Positions 47,241 through 58,900 of a DNA stretch of 64,000 nt are shown here, in pieces (position 1 is the stretch's first letter; each line of letters begins with the position of its first letter). Below the pieces are notes generated by a model. The model did no database searches. It was not told where the DNA came from and saw nothing but the letters and a program-made list of their open reading frames with translations. The position numbers and the translations under genes were made by a program. The stretch lies in the NCBI RefSeq assembly GCF_037392515.1, contig NC_090291.1, positions 29,374,001 through 29,438,000 of the forward strand, read 5' to 3'. Source of the DNA: Haliotis asinina (taxonomy: Eukaryota > Mollusca > Gastropoda > Lepetellida > Haliotidae).

Positions 47241-47397
47241 TCAATCATAGAGTATGTCATCAGTGAGGAGTGTTGTCAGTGGAGGGTGTTATCAATGGAG
47301 GATGCCAGGGATACGTGTAAGTGGGGGAGGGCATCAACAATACAGGGTATTTGAACAATGCAAGCAGTTAAAAGAACATCATGTCAACATTACATGG

Positions 47398-47885
47398 TGC
47401 TATTGGTAAAGCCTGTGAACAGCACAGAGTGTCACTGGTAAAGGCTATGAGGGTTACGGGGTGTCACTGATAAAGGCTGTGGACAGCACAAGGTGTCATC
47501 GGTAAGGGCTGTGAGGGTTACAGCACGTCATTGGTCAATGCTGTGAACAGCACTGGGTGTCATTAAATTACATTGCAGAGGGCGGTGTAATAGCCTGGTG
47601 GTTAAAGCGTTCGCTCATCACGCCTGAATTGCAAGGCCAGGGTTCGATTCATCACATGGGTACAATGTGTGAGGCCCATATCTGGTGTCCACCACCGTGA
47701 TATTGCTGGAATATTGCTGGAAGCGGTGTAAAACTAAACTCACTCAGTCACTGGTAAAAGCTGTGATCAGCACAGGGCGTCACTGGTAAAGGTAGTGATC
47801 AGCACAGGGTGTCACTGGTAAAGGTAGTGATCAGCACAGGGTGTCACTGGTAAAGGTAGTGATCAGCACAGGGTGTCACTGGTAG
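47398..47885. repeat. 32-bp minisatellite split by a SINE
   Basis: Units containing CACTGGTAAAGG and GATCAGCACAGGGTGT repeat at about 32 bases from 47,398 to 47,570 and again from 47,750 to 47,885. The 3' half is far more homogeneous than the 5' half. Confidence 0.9.
47579..47749 (+). repeat. Full-length tRNA-derived SINE inside a minisatellite
   Basis: GGCGGTGTAATAGCCTGGTG, GGTTAAAGCGTTCGCTCATC, the B box GGGTTCGATTC, GTGATATTGCTGGAATATTG, GCGGTGTAAAACTAAAC and the CTCACTCAGTCAC end. A second, head-only copy (GTAGCCTAGTGGTTAAAG) follows at 47,886-47,940 at the array's other edge. Confidence 0.9.
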
Positions 47886-47949
47886 AGGGCGATGGAGTAG
47901 CCTAGTGGTTAAAGAGACAGCTCATCACGCCCACTCACTGGTAAAAACT

Positions 47950-49110
47950 TTGAGCATTACTGGGCATATCAATATGGGGGTCATCCGTGGAGGTTGTCTT
48001 CATGCAAACTTCACAGAAAACACTAAAAGTCCTTTTAACAAATTTATTCATGATTATGCGTTTTCATCTATGTTTTTTTCGTTGTATATAACAATGTATA
48101 AACGGACATGGCATAATCGGAAATGTGGACAAGAGACACACAGCACTCGACAAAACAGTTTCTTCTTTACTTTGTAAAACATATGATTTAACAAAAGTGA
48201 TGTTACGTTCGATGTGCTGTGGGTAGAACACTAGAAGAAGAAACCATCAGCCATGCATTCAAATAGAGTTTGACATCTGTAGGTCAATGGTGTTACTAAA
48301 ATTTCGCAAGGATCGTGTCTCTGAAACTTCATATTACACTCGTATACGCTCGTACATCGCATACATGTCTCTTGCATACTGGCATAGCTCATAACTGACA
48401 GACAGAACTCAACAGAAACAAAAACACATACATATACTTAAGGGAACAGATTCTAAGCAACCCAACCCTTTCTAGTCAATGACATTATGCATACATAGGG
48501 TATATTAACAGTCATTGCATAGCTTTTATTTGAGAAGGAAACGATATGCCACTAGTACCGTTTCTCATTTCACCACTGTAAACACCGTTCAGACCAATAA
48601 GATAAAGCAAATAACATGATATAGATAGGATGAATCTGCTTGTTGGTGCTATTCCTTGCATATTCTGAGGTATTACTTACTTATAATTATTGTACTTATA
48701 ATGATACACGAGAGAAAAAGAGAAGCGAGTACAAAACCACACTGACTAGTTTCCTTAATTGTGACAATCTTAAGTGCGCCTGAAGTAATAAAACAGAATA
48801 AAATAAAATTCAACGCTCATGGGCAAACGATAGAAAATAAACATGAATGCGACACGAGGCAAGCAATGAAATATATTTGCGGTAGACACTAAAAATTTAC
48901 TCTATGAAATTGCCTACTTCCGCTTAAGGAAATATAATGGAAACTACTCTGTGGGCGTGCTAGCGAGTTACACGGCTTCACCTGGCGCATTCCAGACATC
49001 AGGGGAGCTGCCGAAGAACGTGTTACTGTAATTGCTGCCAGATAACAGATGACCTGACACATCTCGACTAACAGAAGACCTAACACATCTCGTCTAACAG
49101 AAGACCTGAC
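47950..49110. other. Stretch without a recognised gene
   Basis: I see only AT-rich sequence here and, at about 49,050-49,112, a 29-base tandem duplication built on ACACATCTCG..CTAACAGAAGACCT. Confidence 0.5.
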
Positions 49111-49112
49111 AT

Positions 49113-49256
49113 ATATCATATTTGGGGTTACACTTTATTTGTAAAGTACAGATTTTTGTACTTTTGAGGTTGAGTCCCATTCTGGATTCGAATCCATACT
49201 CTGAGAGTGAGGCATCGCAAGTCAGCGATCTAACATACTCAGCCACCGAGGCATCT
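49113..49256 (-). repeat. Second tRNA-derived SINE family (class-II tRNA-like head)
   Basis: Reading on the minus strand: a GGTGGCTGAG-type A box near the 49,256 end, B box GGATTCGAATCCAGAATGG, then GACTCAACC and a TACAAATAAAGTGTAACCCC tail. It is the same family as the inverted pair at 62,411-62,680. Confidence 0.75.
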
Positions 49257-49818
49257 ACATTAAAAGAGCCTGAGAACTGGTAGTCTTTGACAGTTAAACC
49301 GAATATAAAGAAATGCTTACGTTTAAGACAAATTATGGAAACACCTTTAAAGCAATGAAATAAAAAAAGACATTATATTATATATACTGATATGATTGCA
49401 TATCAGTGACATGATGCACTGAGTTAATCTGACGCCAATCTGTTTTGTTAAGTGAAAGTCACGCTGATTCCACCAGCGCTGGCAAAAACGTTGACCAGTG
49501 GAGGCAGGCCAATGGTGCATAGATCACGGTTGTCTCCCTTGTATTCAAAACAGCCCATGCTATAAATCCCAATAGAGAGAAGCAGTTGGAGGTAAGCACA
49601 AATTCTTTAAGACCAAGAGAGTTTGTTTACGCCGTCTATCACTTAAACCAGATCCTCTAAAAACATCGCCCATGTAGATACCACATCCCAGGATGTGAAG
49701 TTATTTGTTTGCCTATTCTTGGACTATAGTCCCGGGTTGTGTATGATGAACAATATAGGCCTACGACACTTCAAAAAGTTCAATTCAAAGTTCAGTAACC
49801 AAGGGACTTTTATTCCAT

Positions 49819-49975
49819 TTATTGAGAGTCAGCCTCGATCTCTATCTCCCCTACGCCAGTGACGTCACATATTTGTTTACTGTAGAAGTTGGCGATGATC
49901 TCTTTCCGACCCAGACGTCTGGCAGACGACATTTTAATAGTTTCCCTGTGTTCTTCACCCGGGGCGATATTCTTC
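49819..49975 (-). CDS. Transglutaminase last exon: C-terminal barrel 2
   Basis: Acceptor CTTTGCAG. It encodes [15 protein letters not shown], then [20 protein letters not shown] and an acidic end, EIEIEADSQ, before TAA at 49821-49819. This matches the barrel-2 pattern of the family (a GEE turn, then L-x-x-x-F-x-S-K/D-x-L). AATAAA overlaps the stop (49823-49818) and a second lies at 49814-49809, so the 3' UTR is very short or a later signal is used. Confidence 0.85.
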
Positions 49976-52900
49976 CTGCAAAGTGCAAGAAAAAAGAATC
50001 CGTTACTGAGTATGCACAACATTTGCATTTGAAAGGCAATATTGATAATATCATCTAAATGAATAGATTTTAAGACCACTCAAATCGACGATATACAGGA
50101 TGCATGTTTAAATCACCCACCCATCATAACCATAATGGATTGTCCTGTATATGGAGATCAACACAACGAATGTGGGTCTTGTATTTAACGTATATTGTCG
50201 TAAGAGGCGACCGCTCCACCTTTGATTGTCGTAAGAGGCAACTTAATGCTAAGTGAGTGACGTACCCTCAACGATGTGGGACATGCTTCTTCCTGCAGCA
50301 AACACTGGACCATCTCATTCCGACAGTTACAAAGTGATTGCATCTGGTTTAATATCGTTGTTAGTAATATTCCTTCAATATCATGGCGGGGTACACATAT
50401 TGTGCCCTTGTTTGAAATCGAACCCGGGTATTTGACGTGACGAGCGTACCCAAACCTTTACCCACTAGGCTACACTACCCCATCGTCTCCATCAACAGCC
50501 GCTATATTGACAACAAATATTATACTATGTGTACTACAAACACATGCGTCATATTTCCCCCTACAGTCACTTACAGGGTGCCCATTGGCGGATCCAGAAA
50601 GGGCGTTCAGGGAGTTAAGGGGTGCTTTTGCGTTGGTGGAGCCAGTGTGTGGTTCAAGAGGTTCGAACCCCTCCTTTCAAAATTCCTGGATCCGCCTGTG
50701 TTTTTTTTTTTGTTTTTTTTTTTGTCGTAGAAGCAACCTAAAGCAAGGTCCTGTTGAGTCTATGTTAAAGAAGGAGAGTTCTGGTCACCTTAGTGCTGAG
50801 ATCGCGTTGTGCAACAGCACCCTGGTAAATATATCACGTTAATGTCTTGGTGACTCTTTCTGTACATACTTTATTTTGATGCCTGATATTCGTGGCATGC
50901 CGGGTCCTTCAATGTTGATGACGCCGCCAGTCAGGGGAAGTGACAGCGTGTTGGCGATCTTGACGACGACGTCAAATGGTTTCCCTAGCTGCGCATGTCC
51001 CTCCGTCTGTGAACACAGGTAGTTGAGTATACCCACTGAACCATGAAAGCAAATGAATGGACGCTGCAATTCTGAGACCATCCCTTTGTTTTTGCATGGC
51101 GAAAGAGACGTCATCGCATTCACAAAGTAGAGTGAGTCCTAGACTGTTTAGTTCTTTTGGATAATATCACACCTGAGATCAATCAACGAAGAATCTTGTT
51201 TTTTAAGTAACTTAACTTGAAAACATCAACGGTAACAATACGTACAGGTGTAACTGAAACTGCCAACTCGGCTAATCATTCGCGCAAACTCACCTATTTT
51301 GTATAAGACTCATTTGTGTGCTCAGACAGTAAATACCGAATGTTCAGTCACACAATCAGGCAGTCACACAGAGGCATACAATTGCGAACTAAGTGCACCT
51401 GTCACTCTAATCCATCCTCGATCAGTTATTAATATCCTCAGGCTTCTTTGATTGTTGCTACTCGGGGTGGATATTGCAGAGAAATTCCATATTGCGATAT
51501 ATTGCGATGCGAATGCATATACTGGGATTCGTATTGCAGTATATTGTAAGAAGATCTTTTTAGCAAAACACTGCTTATAGTCGAGGTAATGCTTGATTTA
51601 TAAAGCAATATCACAACACAATCACTATGCTTGATTAAGCTTAAACAGAAACCTTTAATCATGACAAATCTCCACTCTCCTAAAAAAAGCCTTGAAATTT
51701 TACACAGCAACTTGATCAAGTCAGAACATATCAGAGATATATTTAAACCATTCAGATCCAAAACATTGCGAAACACTTGAACAAATGTGAAGAACACAGC
51801 TTCGAACTTAAGTTGACTTCCGGTCTGAAAAACGGAAATATCCGAAGATTTCCGAGTGTTACGAAGTTTCCAGAATACATGTCAAAATAGCAGTTTTCGA
51901 TCAACGTATCCCAATACGTATCGTTTTCTTGTCAACCGGTATATACCGGTACATCGGTTATATTGCACAGCCCTAGTTGCTACTCACTGACCTTGACCTC
52001 TAGAAGAGGCTTGTCTACCCAGAAGACTTCTCGGGTAGCAAACTTCTGCCCCGTTTCCTTGACTATGCCGCAGGCGTACACGTTGACGTGGGAGTCGGCA
52101 TCGCAGCTGTTGATGTACTCGGTTGGATTCAGCTTGAGGCACACTGCGCTCTCTACACAACAAAAACAACACTGTACCTGTTGCTGTATTCTGTAGGTGG
52201 TCTTCAAACACTGTCACCATTTCTTTGAGAGGTATTATGAGTGAGTGAGGTTAGTTTTATGCCGCTTTTACCAAAATTCCAGCAATATCACGGCGGGGAA
52301 CACCAGAAATGGGCTTCACACATCGTCCCATGTGGGGAATCAAACACTGGTCTTCGACGTCACGAGCGAACGTTTAACCACTAGGCTACCATACCTAAAA
52401 GGTATTGTAGTTTGATGTCAAGCCACAATAGTTTCGGATAATTAAGTGCAGAAAAGTACATGTAGATAGAAGCAAACGAGTAACATAGACTGGTGAAGAC
52501 GATGGGCTTTTGATACGAAGGTGTTCAGTTGGTATGCCTTACCCCCTGATGGTTCAATAACTATGGTGGGTGACGTCTCCTTGAGATCAACGGCTGACAC
52601 GCCGGTGTAGTAGGCGGCAACGGCCGAGATGTAGACGTCAATGACCCTGCTTTCCCTGGAATCGTTCTTCACTTTGAGAGTAGCAGTTATCTCCCCTGAC
52701 TTCAGAGATTCCCCCATGAAGCTAAATTCCATGTCCTCTTTAGTGGTGGGAAGTGTGATTGGCTTCCGGAAACACATCCCCTGAGCCCGAACTATAGCCT
52801 CTTTCTGATCACGACTTCCTGCGAAAATTAAAGAGAGCAAAAGGTGACCGGACCTTGAGTCACAATCCCATTACCGACATCTTTATGTTCCACTGTGACG

Positions 52901-55900
52901 ATTCAAAATATATATCTTTTTGAGGAAGTTTATATATGCCTATATAACCCAGCCTTGTTCAAGCATGACATCCTGCTAAAAGTGTCCATATTGCGAACAA
53001 CTGCAGCATGCTAGCACCCAAGACACATTTGCAACATCTTCAAAAAACATCATTACAGCGGTGGTGGACAATTCTTTAGGTATGTTTAGATATAGCTACC
53101 AACCGCCTATAAAATGTTACCCACCATCTGGTTTAATGTTTACATGTTTCCTGTCAGCTGCAGGTTGGCAGAGCAAGTTAGCTACCAAATGTATGTTTGT
53201 ATATGATGATACCCACTAACTTTATGTTGGAATGCTTGTCACCCACCGTCTATGGAGTTGTTATAAGACGTTATCGGCCGACCGCACGCTTACATGAAAT
53301 GTTACCTTCCGTTTGTACGCTTATATCAGATGTTACCCATCATCTGCATGTTTGTCTGTATCACGTGTTACCCACTGTCTGTTAGTTTTCCAATGACTGG
53401 ATGGTCATTGTATGGTCCGTTGGCTGAAATTCTTGAATAAAAACTGTTACCCACCATCAGCATGTTTGTAGGAATTGGTGATGTCTTCTCTAGAGATTGT
53501 CCCGGCAGCCTTGGTACTGATGCACCTCCCAACGATGTTGGTGTCGGCTTTGAAGGCGCCCATGTTGCCGTCACTGTCAACAGTCCAATGAAGCCGGTCG
53601 CCGTTCACTTCGGCGAAGATGAACTTGGCGTCATAACCTAAATAAACGTCTCCGTCTTTGATCGCCTTCACCGACGCCGGTCCACAAGTAAAAACACCTG
53701 GAGAATGGTCAAGACACAATGAAAATATGTCTCCGAATTTATCTGTCATAACAAACATTTTTACTAAAACCTTTTAAACGATTCTTCTTCCTGTGTACGT
53801 ATTCATTGTTTAACAACTACACTGCCAATTCACAAATCACATACATAATGTTATCTCCGTCGTTTTTGTTGTTTAACTCTGCAACCTCGTAGCTACGGCA
53901 GCCTATAAATATTCGAGTCTGGACCTAACAGTATAGTAACATGCTAATAAGTTATTTGATTTAACATTTTCACTGTTATATATCCTTTAAGATCTTGCAC
54001 CGCATAGGCTGATTTTTGAGAGATGGATAGGATACACGCGATAATCAGGTCAGAGTCTGATGAAACACTTACCTTCGTTGCACTCTTGAGGGGTGGGGTC
54101 AAAGGCTTGCCAGCCATCGTGGCCAGATGGGAGATCAGGACGCTTGAACCAGGCCTCGTTCCATACATGAAAGTCCCTGGTAATCGATACAGTTCATTAG
54201 GGATTGGTTACGAAATTGTATTGATTGAATCAGCAAAAACGACTACCACATGATCTAACAAAGTAACAAGTGAGTGCGTTTGGTTTTACGCCGCTTTTAG
54301 CAATGTTCCAGCAATATCAGGGTTAGGGGACACCAGATGTGGGCCCTTATAACAGGTAAAGTCTAATGAGAAACATGGTTGCTGAATTCTAACCCGGAAC
54401 TTCGATTTTTCTACGAATATTCAAGGTTCTGTGCTTGTTTTTGAGCCACTCTCAGGAGTGTACAATTCTGTTAGACTGCGTTTTATTAGAGGCAATATTC
54501 AAGGAATATCTCGGCATGGAAGCCAGACATAGGCTTCACACGTTGTATCCGTGTGGGGAATCGAACCGGGTTCTTGTACGATCTACCATGTAATCACTAG
54601 GCTCCCCCCACAACTCTTGTGGTGAATGAGGTTGAAATGATGGTGAGTAGGATACGGTCTTCTTAAAATTATCACACACCTACCAGATGGCATCGTTCAT
54701 GGTTTTCCGGGGTCTGCCTTCTGGCGTCCAGTGGAAGTTCACGGTGCTGCTGAAATCACTGTCATGCGCAGACCGGAAACACGACACGCATCGAACAGGA
54801 ATGCCAAGAGCTCTTAATACTGAAGACAGACGAAATATTCCCAACACATGTTAACTGAAATTATGTAAAACAGCTATGTTAACATGCATAATATTTACTG
54901 AAATAGGACACGGGTGACGGGAACAACTTCACCCGACTGCCTGACCAAAATCTTTAGGGAATGAGTTCAGTTTTAGCCAACTCAGCACTATTCCATTTAT
55001 ATCGTGGCGGTCTGTTAATAATCGAATCTGGACCAGACAATCCAGTGATCAGCAGTATGAGTATCGATCTACGCAATGGGAATGCGATATCATCGGCCAA
55101 CATCATAGATCTCGTTACTCGCCTCAGATGACAAACACGGGTTACTGACGTCCAATTCTAATCCTTAAGGATGTAGCAGTCACAACGCTTCAATTCCCAG
55201 CAATGTTTTAATAGCATAGATAGAAAATGGACGACGAGTCAGTTGTTGCAATGCCGAAAACTCCGACTTACGCGTTGTCTCCACGGCAGCGAATGTCCAG
55301 CACTGTCCATACTTAACACCCTTCCTTTTCTTTAGGAACTCTTCCAAGATGGCGGCACTTCCGTTCCATGCATATGGAGCCACGCCGTCATCGTACTTTC
55401 CAGACCAGTTGCCATTAAGAACGCCGCCGTCACGCTCGTTGTTGTTGATCTGTACATGAACATCATAATATGTCCCAAAAGCATTCCAACACATCGTGAC
55501 TGATACATACCAGTACAATGACTACATCAACACCCACGTGTCAGCTGCCCTTTTAGACAAGGCCCTGATTGTACATAATGACCCACACTCTATTGCACGT
55601 GGGCCTTGACAATAAATAATGACACCTATAGACAAGGCCATGTCTGTAAATAATGATGACTGCCCCTTTAAACATGAAACTGACGACTACCAATTTACAC
55701 ATAGCCCTGGCAAATCAATTACGACGCCTACCACTTAAAACATGGCCCTGACAATGAGTAACGACACCTACCAATTTACACATGGCCTTGACAATGAGTA
55801 ATGACACCTACCACATTACACATGACCGTGACCTTCAGTAATGACACCGACCACATTACACATGGCCCTGCTAATGAGTAACGACACCTACCACTTTACA

Positions 55901-58900
55901 CATGGCCCTGACAATGAGCAATGACACCTACCACTTTACACATGGTCCTGATAATGAGTAACGACAGCTACCACTTTGCACATGGCCCTAACAATGAACA
56001 ATGACACCTGCCACTTTACAGATAGCTCTGACAATGAGTAACGACACCTACCACTTTACACATAGCCCTGACAATGAGCAGCGACACCTACCTTTTTACA
56101 CATAGCCCTGGCAATGAGTATCGACACCTACCACTTTACACACGACCCTGACAATGAGTAACGACACCTTCCACTTTACACTGATAAAAAACAATGACAC
56201 CTACCTCTTTACACATAGCTCTGACAATCAATAATGACATCTACCACTTTATACACGGCCCTGACAATGAGTAATGATATCTACCACTTTACACAAGGCC
56301 CTGACAATGAGTAATGATATCTACCACTTTACACATGGTCCTGACAATGAGTAATGACACCTACCACTTTGCACATGGCCCTGACAATGAGTAACGGGTT
56401 GTTTCTGGCCTGGTCGCCCAGTTCCGACTTCTCCATCAAGGCCAGGGCGGCAATGAGACATACGTCGTCAAACTGCAAAGAATGCATTAGTGTACAATTG
56501 CCGAGGTGTCCAGGGCCCACTTGCACAAAGCAATCTTAGCGCTACGACTGTCTTAAGCCCATGTTGAAGAATGTGAGTTACAATCATTGTAGCGGTAAGA
56601 TCGCTTTGTGCAATTCAACCCTGGTAGGTACAACACACGTAATGTCTCCAAGTAACACTCACTGCGAATGTGGCGTATGATGTCCACGCCAGTCGGCATT
56701 ATTTGCCCATGCTATTGTGATCATGTATGAAATATTTATTCAATGTTTTATATAGATGCGTGTCCCTCATAAATAACCTTTTTTAAGGACGTATTCAAAT
56801 ACATTGACTTGTTTATTCAACAGGGCCCGTTTCACACACTGTCGTAGCATCACGGCTTTTTTGAGTAAGCATGGCAGGTACGACAGTCGTAGCTCTACGA
56901 TCGCCGTAGGTCTATGTGAAAGAATGGGAGTTACGATCACCTTAGAGCTACGATTGCTTTGTGGAACGTTGCCTTGGACCGCGACCACCTAGCGATTTCA
57001 AAGGTAGGACTTCTAGCGGGACCCAGAAAACGGTCCGGGCCAGACATTTGTCATCTGAAGCTGCATAACGTATATTCGACTGAACTCTTTTTGACTCATT
57101 CTCAAGCACAGTTTTGCAGACATTTATCCAACGGTAGATGATATGTGGACTCACCTGGCCGAAGTTCCACGGTCGGACGCAGTACTTGCCAACCGTTCCC
57201 AACCAGATCCGACCAGTTTCCCGGAGCACGTGCTCCTGACGTTGAGTCTCGTCTGGCAGAAACACGCTGTCCGCTAAACGTACAAACATTTAAGTAGATC
57301 GATTCACCTTCAAATTCAGCTAATCACCAAGTATTGCAAAATATATGCACAAAAAAGTTTTCAGAGCTACCATTAAAAGACCATTGAGTCCATCCATTCA
57401 AAAGAATCCATCAATTTAAGACTTAATTCTCCTCCTGAAAGCGTTAGGCTACCACATCACCCCTCCACGAGAAGACCTCTGGTGAAATATGTAAACTTTC
57501 AAACCAAGACCATATATAGTTCTCCGTGGAAAACGCTATGTCGGTAATGACGAGCTCAAATCTCCTGTATTCGTACGTATACCCCAGCATGCTTCAAGGA
57601 CCTGTTGCCTTCGAACTAGTTGATCTATTTGAGTAAAATATCTGGAAATGCTGATGAAAACCACCGTCCAACAACACTCCTAAGATTAGTTGGTGTCTCC
57701 AGTCTAGAAGTTATGTAGGCTTAAAACTTTGTGACCATCCCTCGTAAACACAAAGGCACGCACGCACACATTGCGTTGTTTAAAACAGAGACCATTTCCA
57801 CTATATGGTCTCTATTTACAATCACTCACCATCACACCAAGGGTTGAACAGAATGTATATGTCGTCTGGATGCTTGTAACGGAACTTCTCCACGTTCCCC
57901 TGGCTGGAAGTGTGCACGGTGTCCACAAACAGTTGATACCGACCCACGATGGAGTCAGCATCAGACGACACCTCCAACACCAACGCTTTTTCCTCCACCG
58001 ACAAAATCTGGAAACCCCATGCATTTTCCTTGACCTTGTCCACTTTCTGAACGGCCACCACGCTACCTTTACTCTGCTGTGGGCGACTACCTAAGACGGG
58101 ATGGAACATAAACTAACATGCAGAATAAACACATTTTACCGAAGAAACAGTTCTTAAATTATTTTACTTCAATATAATATTGAAGAGCCAAGAGTCTACC
58201 TTCAGTGTCAGAAGATCCAGAAATCTAGATTTGCCTCATACTACAGACGTGCAAGGACTAACTTTGCATATATTAGTTTTATGAATCTGTATTACTGAAC
58301 AAGAAGAATTTGAGAAAAAATGTCTAAATTTAGTTTTCGAAATGTTTTGCATGGCTAAATACAGTTGCAAAACATTTCATCGTTATGCGATAATCAAATA
58401 AAGTGACGTCTCTTTTACTTAAGCCTCTCTGTTTGTGGTTTTGATATATTTAGGGTTGTGAACAAAATATAAATTAATATAAAATGGAAAAAGACTTTTG
58501 TGAGGAATATAATACTACATAGTTAGAATCACGAATCAAATCATGTGACCAATTTTATACCTATAAAAACAAAACAGAGCATAATTAGTGCTAAATCATA
58601 TTCTCATTTGCACCATTAACGATAGGGACCTTCATAACGGAACGTGCTGGAAATAAAACACTGACCCACCTGTGACAAACTTGAGCACAATCTGATCCTC
58701 GGGGGCGATGTAGTTCCTCTCGAAATATATTTTGACTTGGAATTCTTGCCCGCGTCTGATGACGAGATTCGGGATCTCATAGTCACTTGTTCTGTGCGCT
58801 TCTCGGTTGACACTCTTTTCCAAGTCGATGTTCTTCGGCTTCAGCTGTCCCTCTGGATGAAGGTATGAGTGAATGAGGGAACAGGTCGTGTCGGTTCTGC

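Noticed and set aside
50839-50869. 50839 as the only end of the transglutaminase
   Set aside because: The protein would lack most of the second barrel, whereas a GTATGT donor and a phase-matched exon at 49975 supply exactly that missing part.
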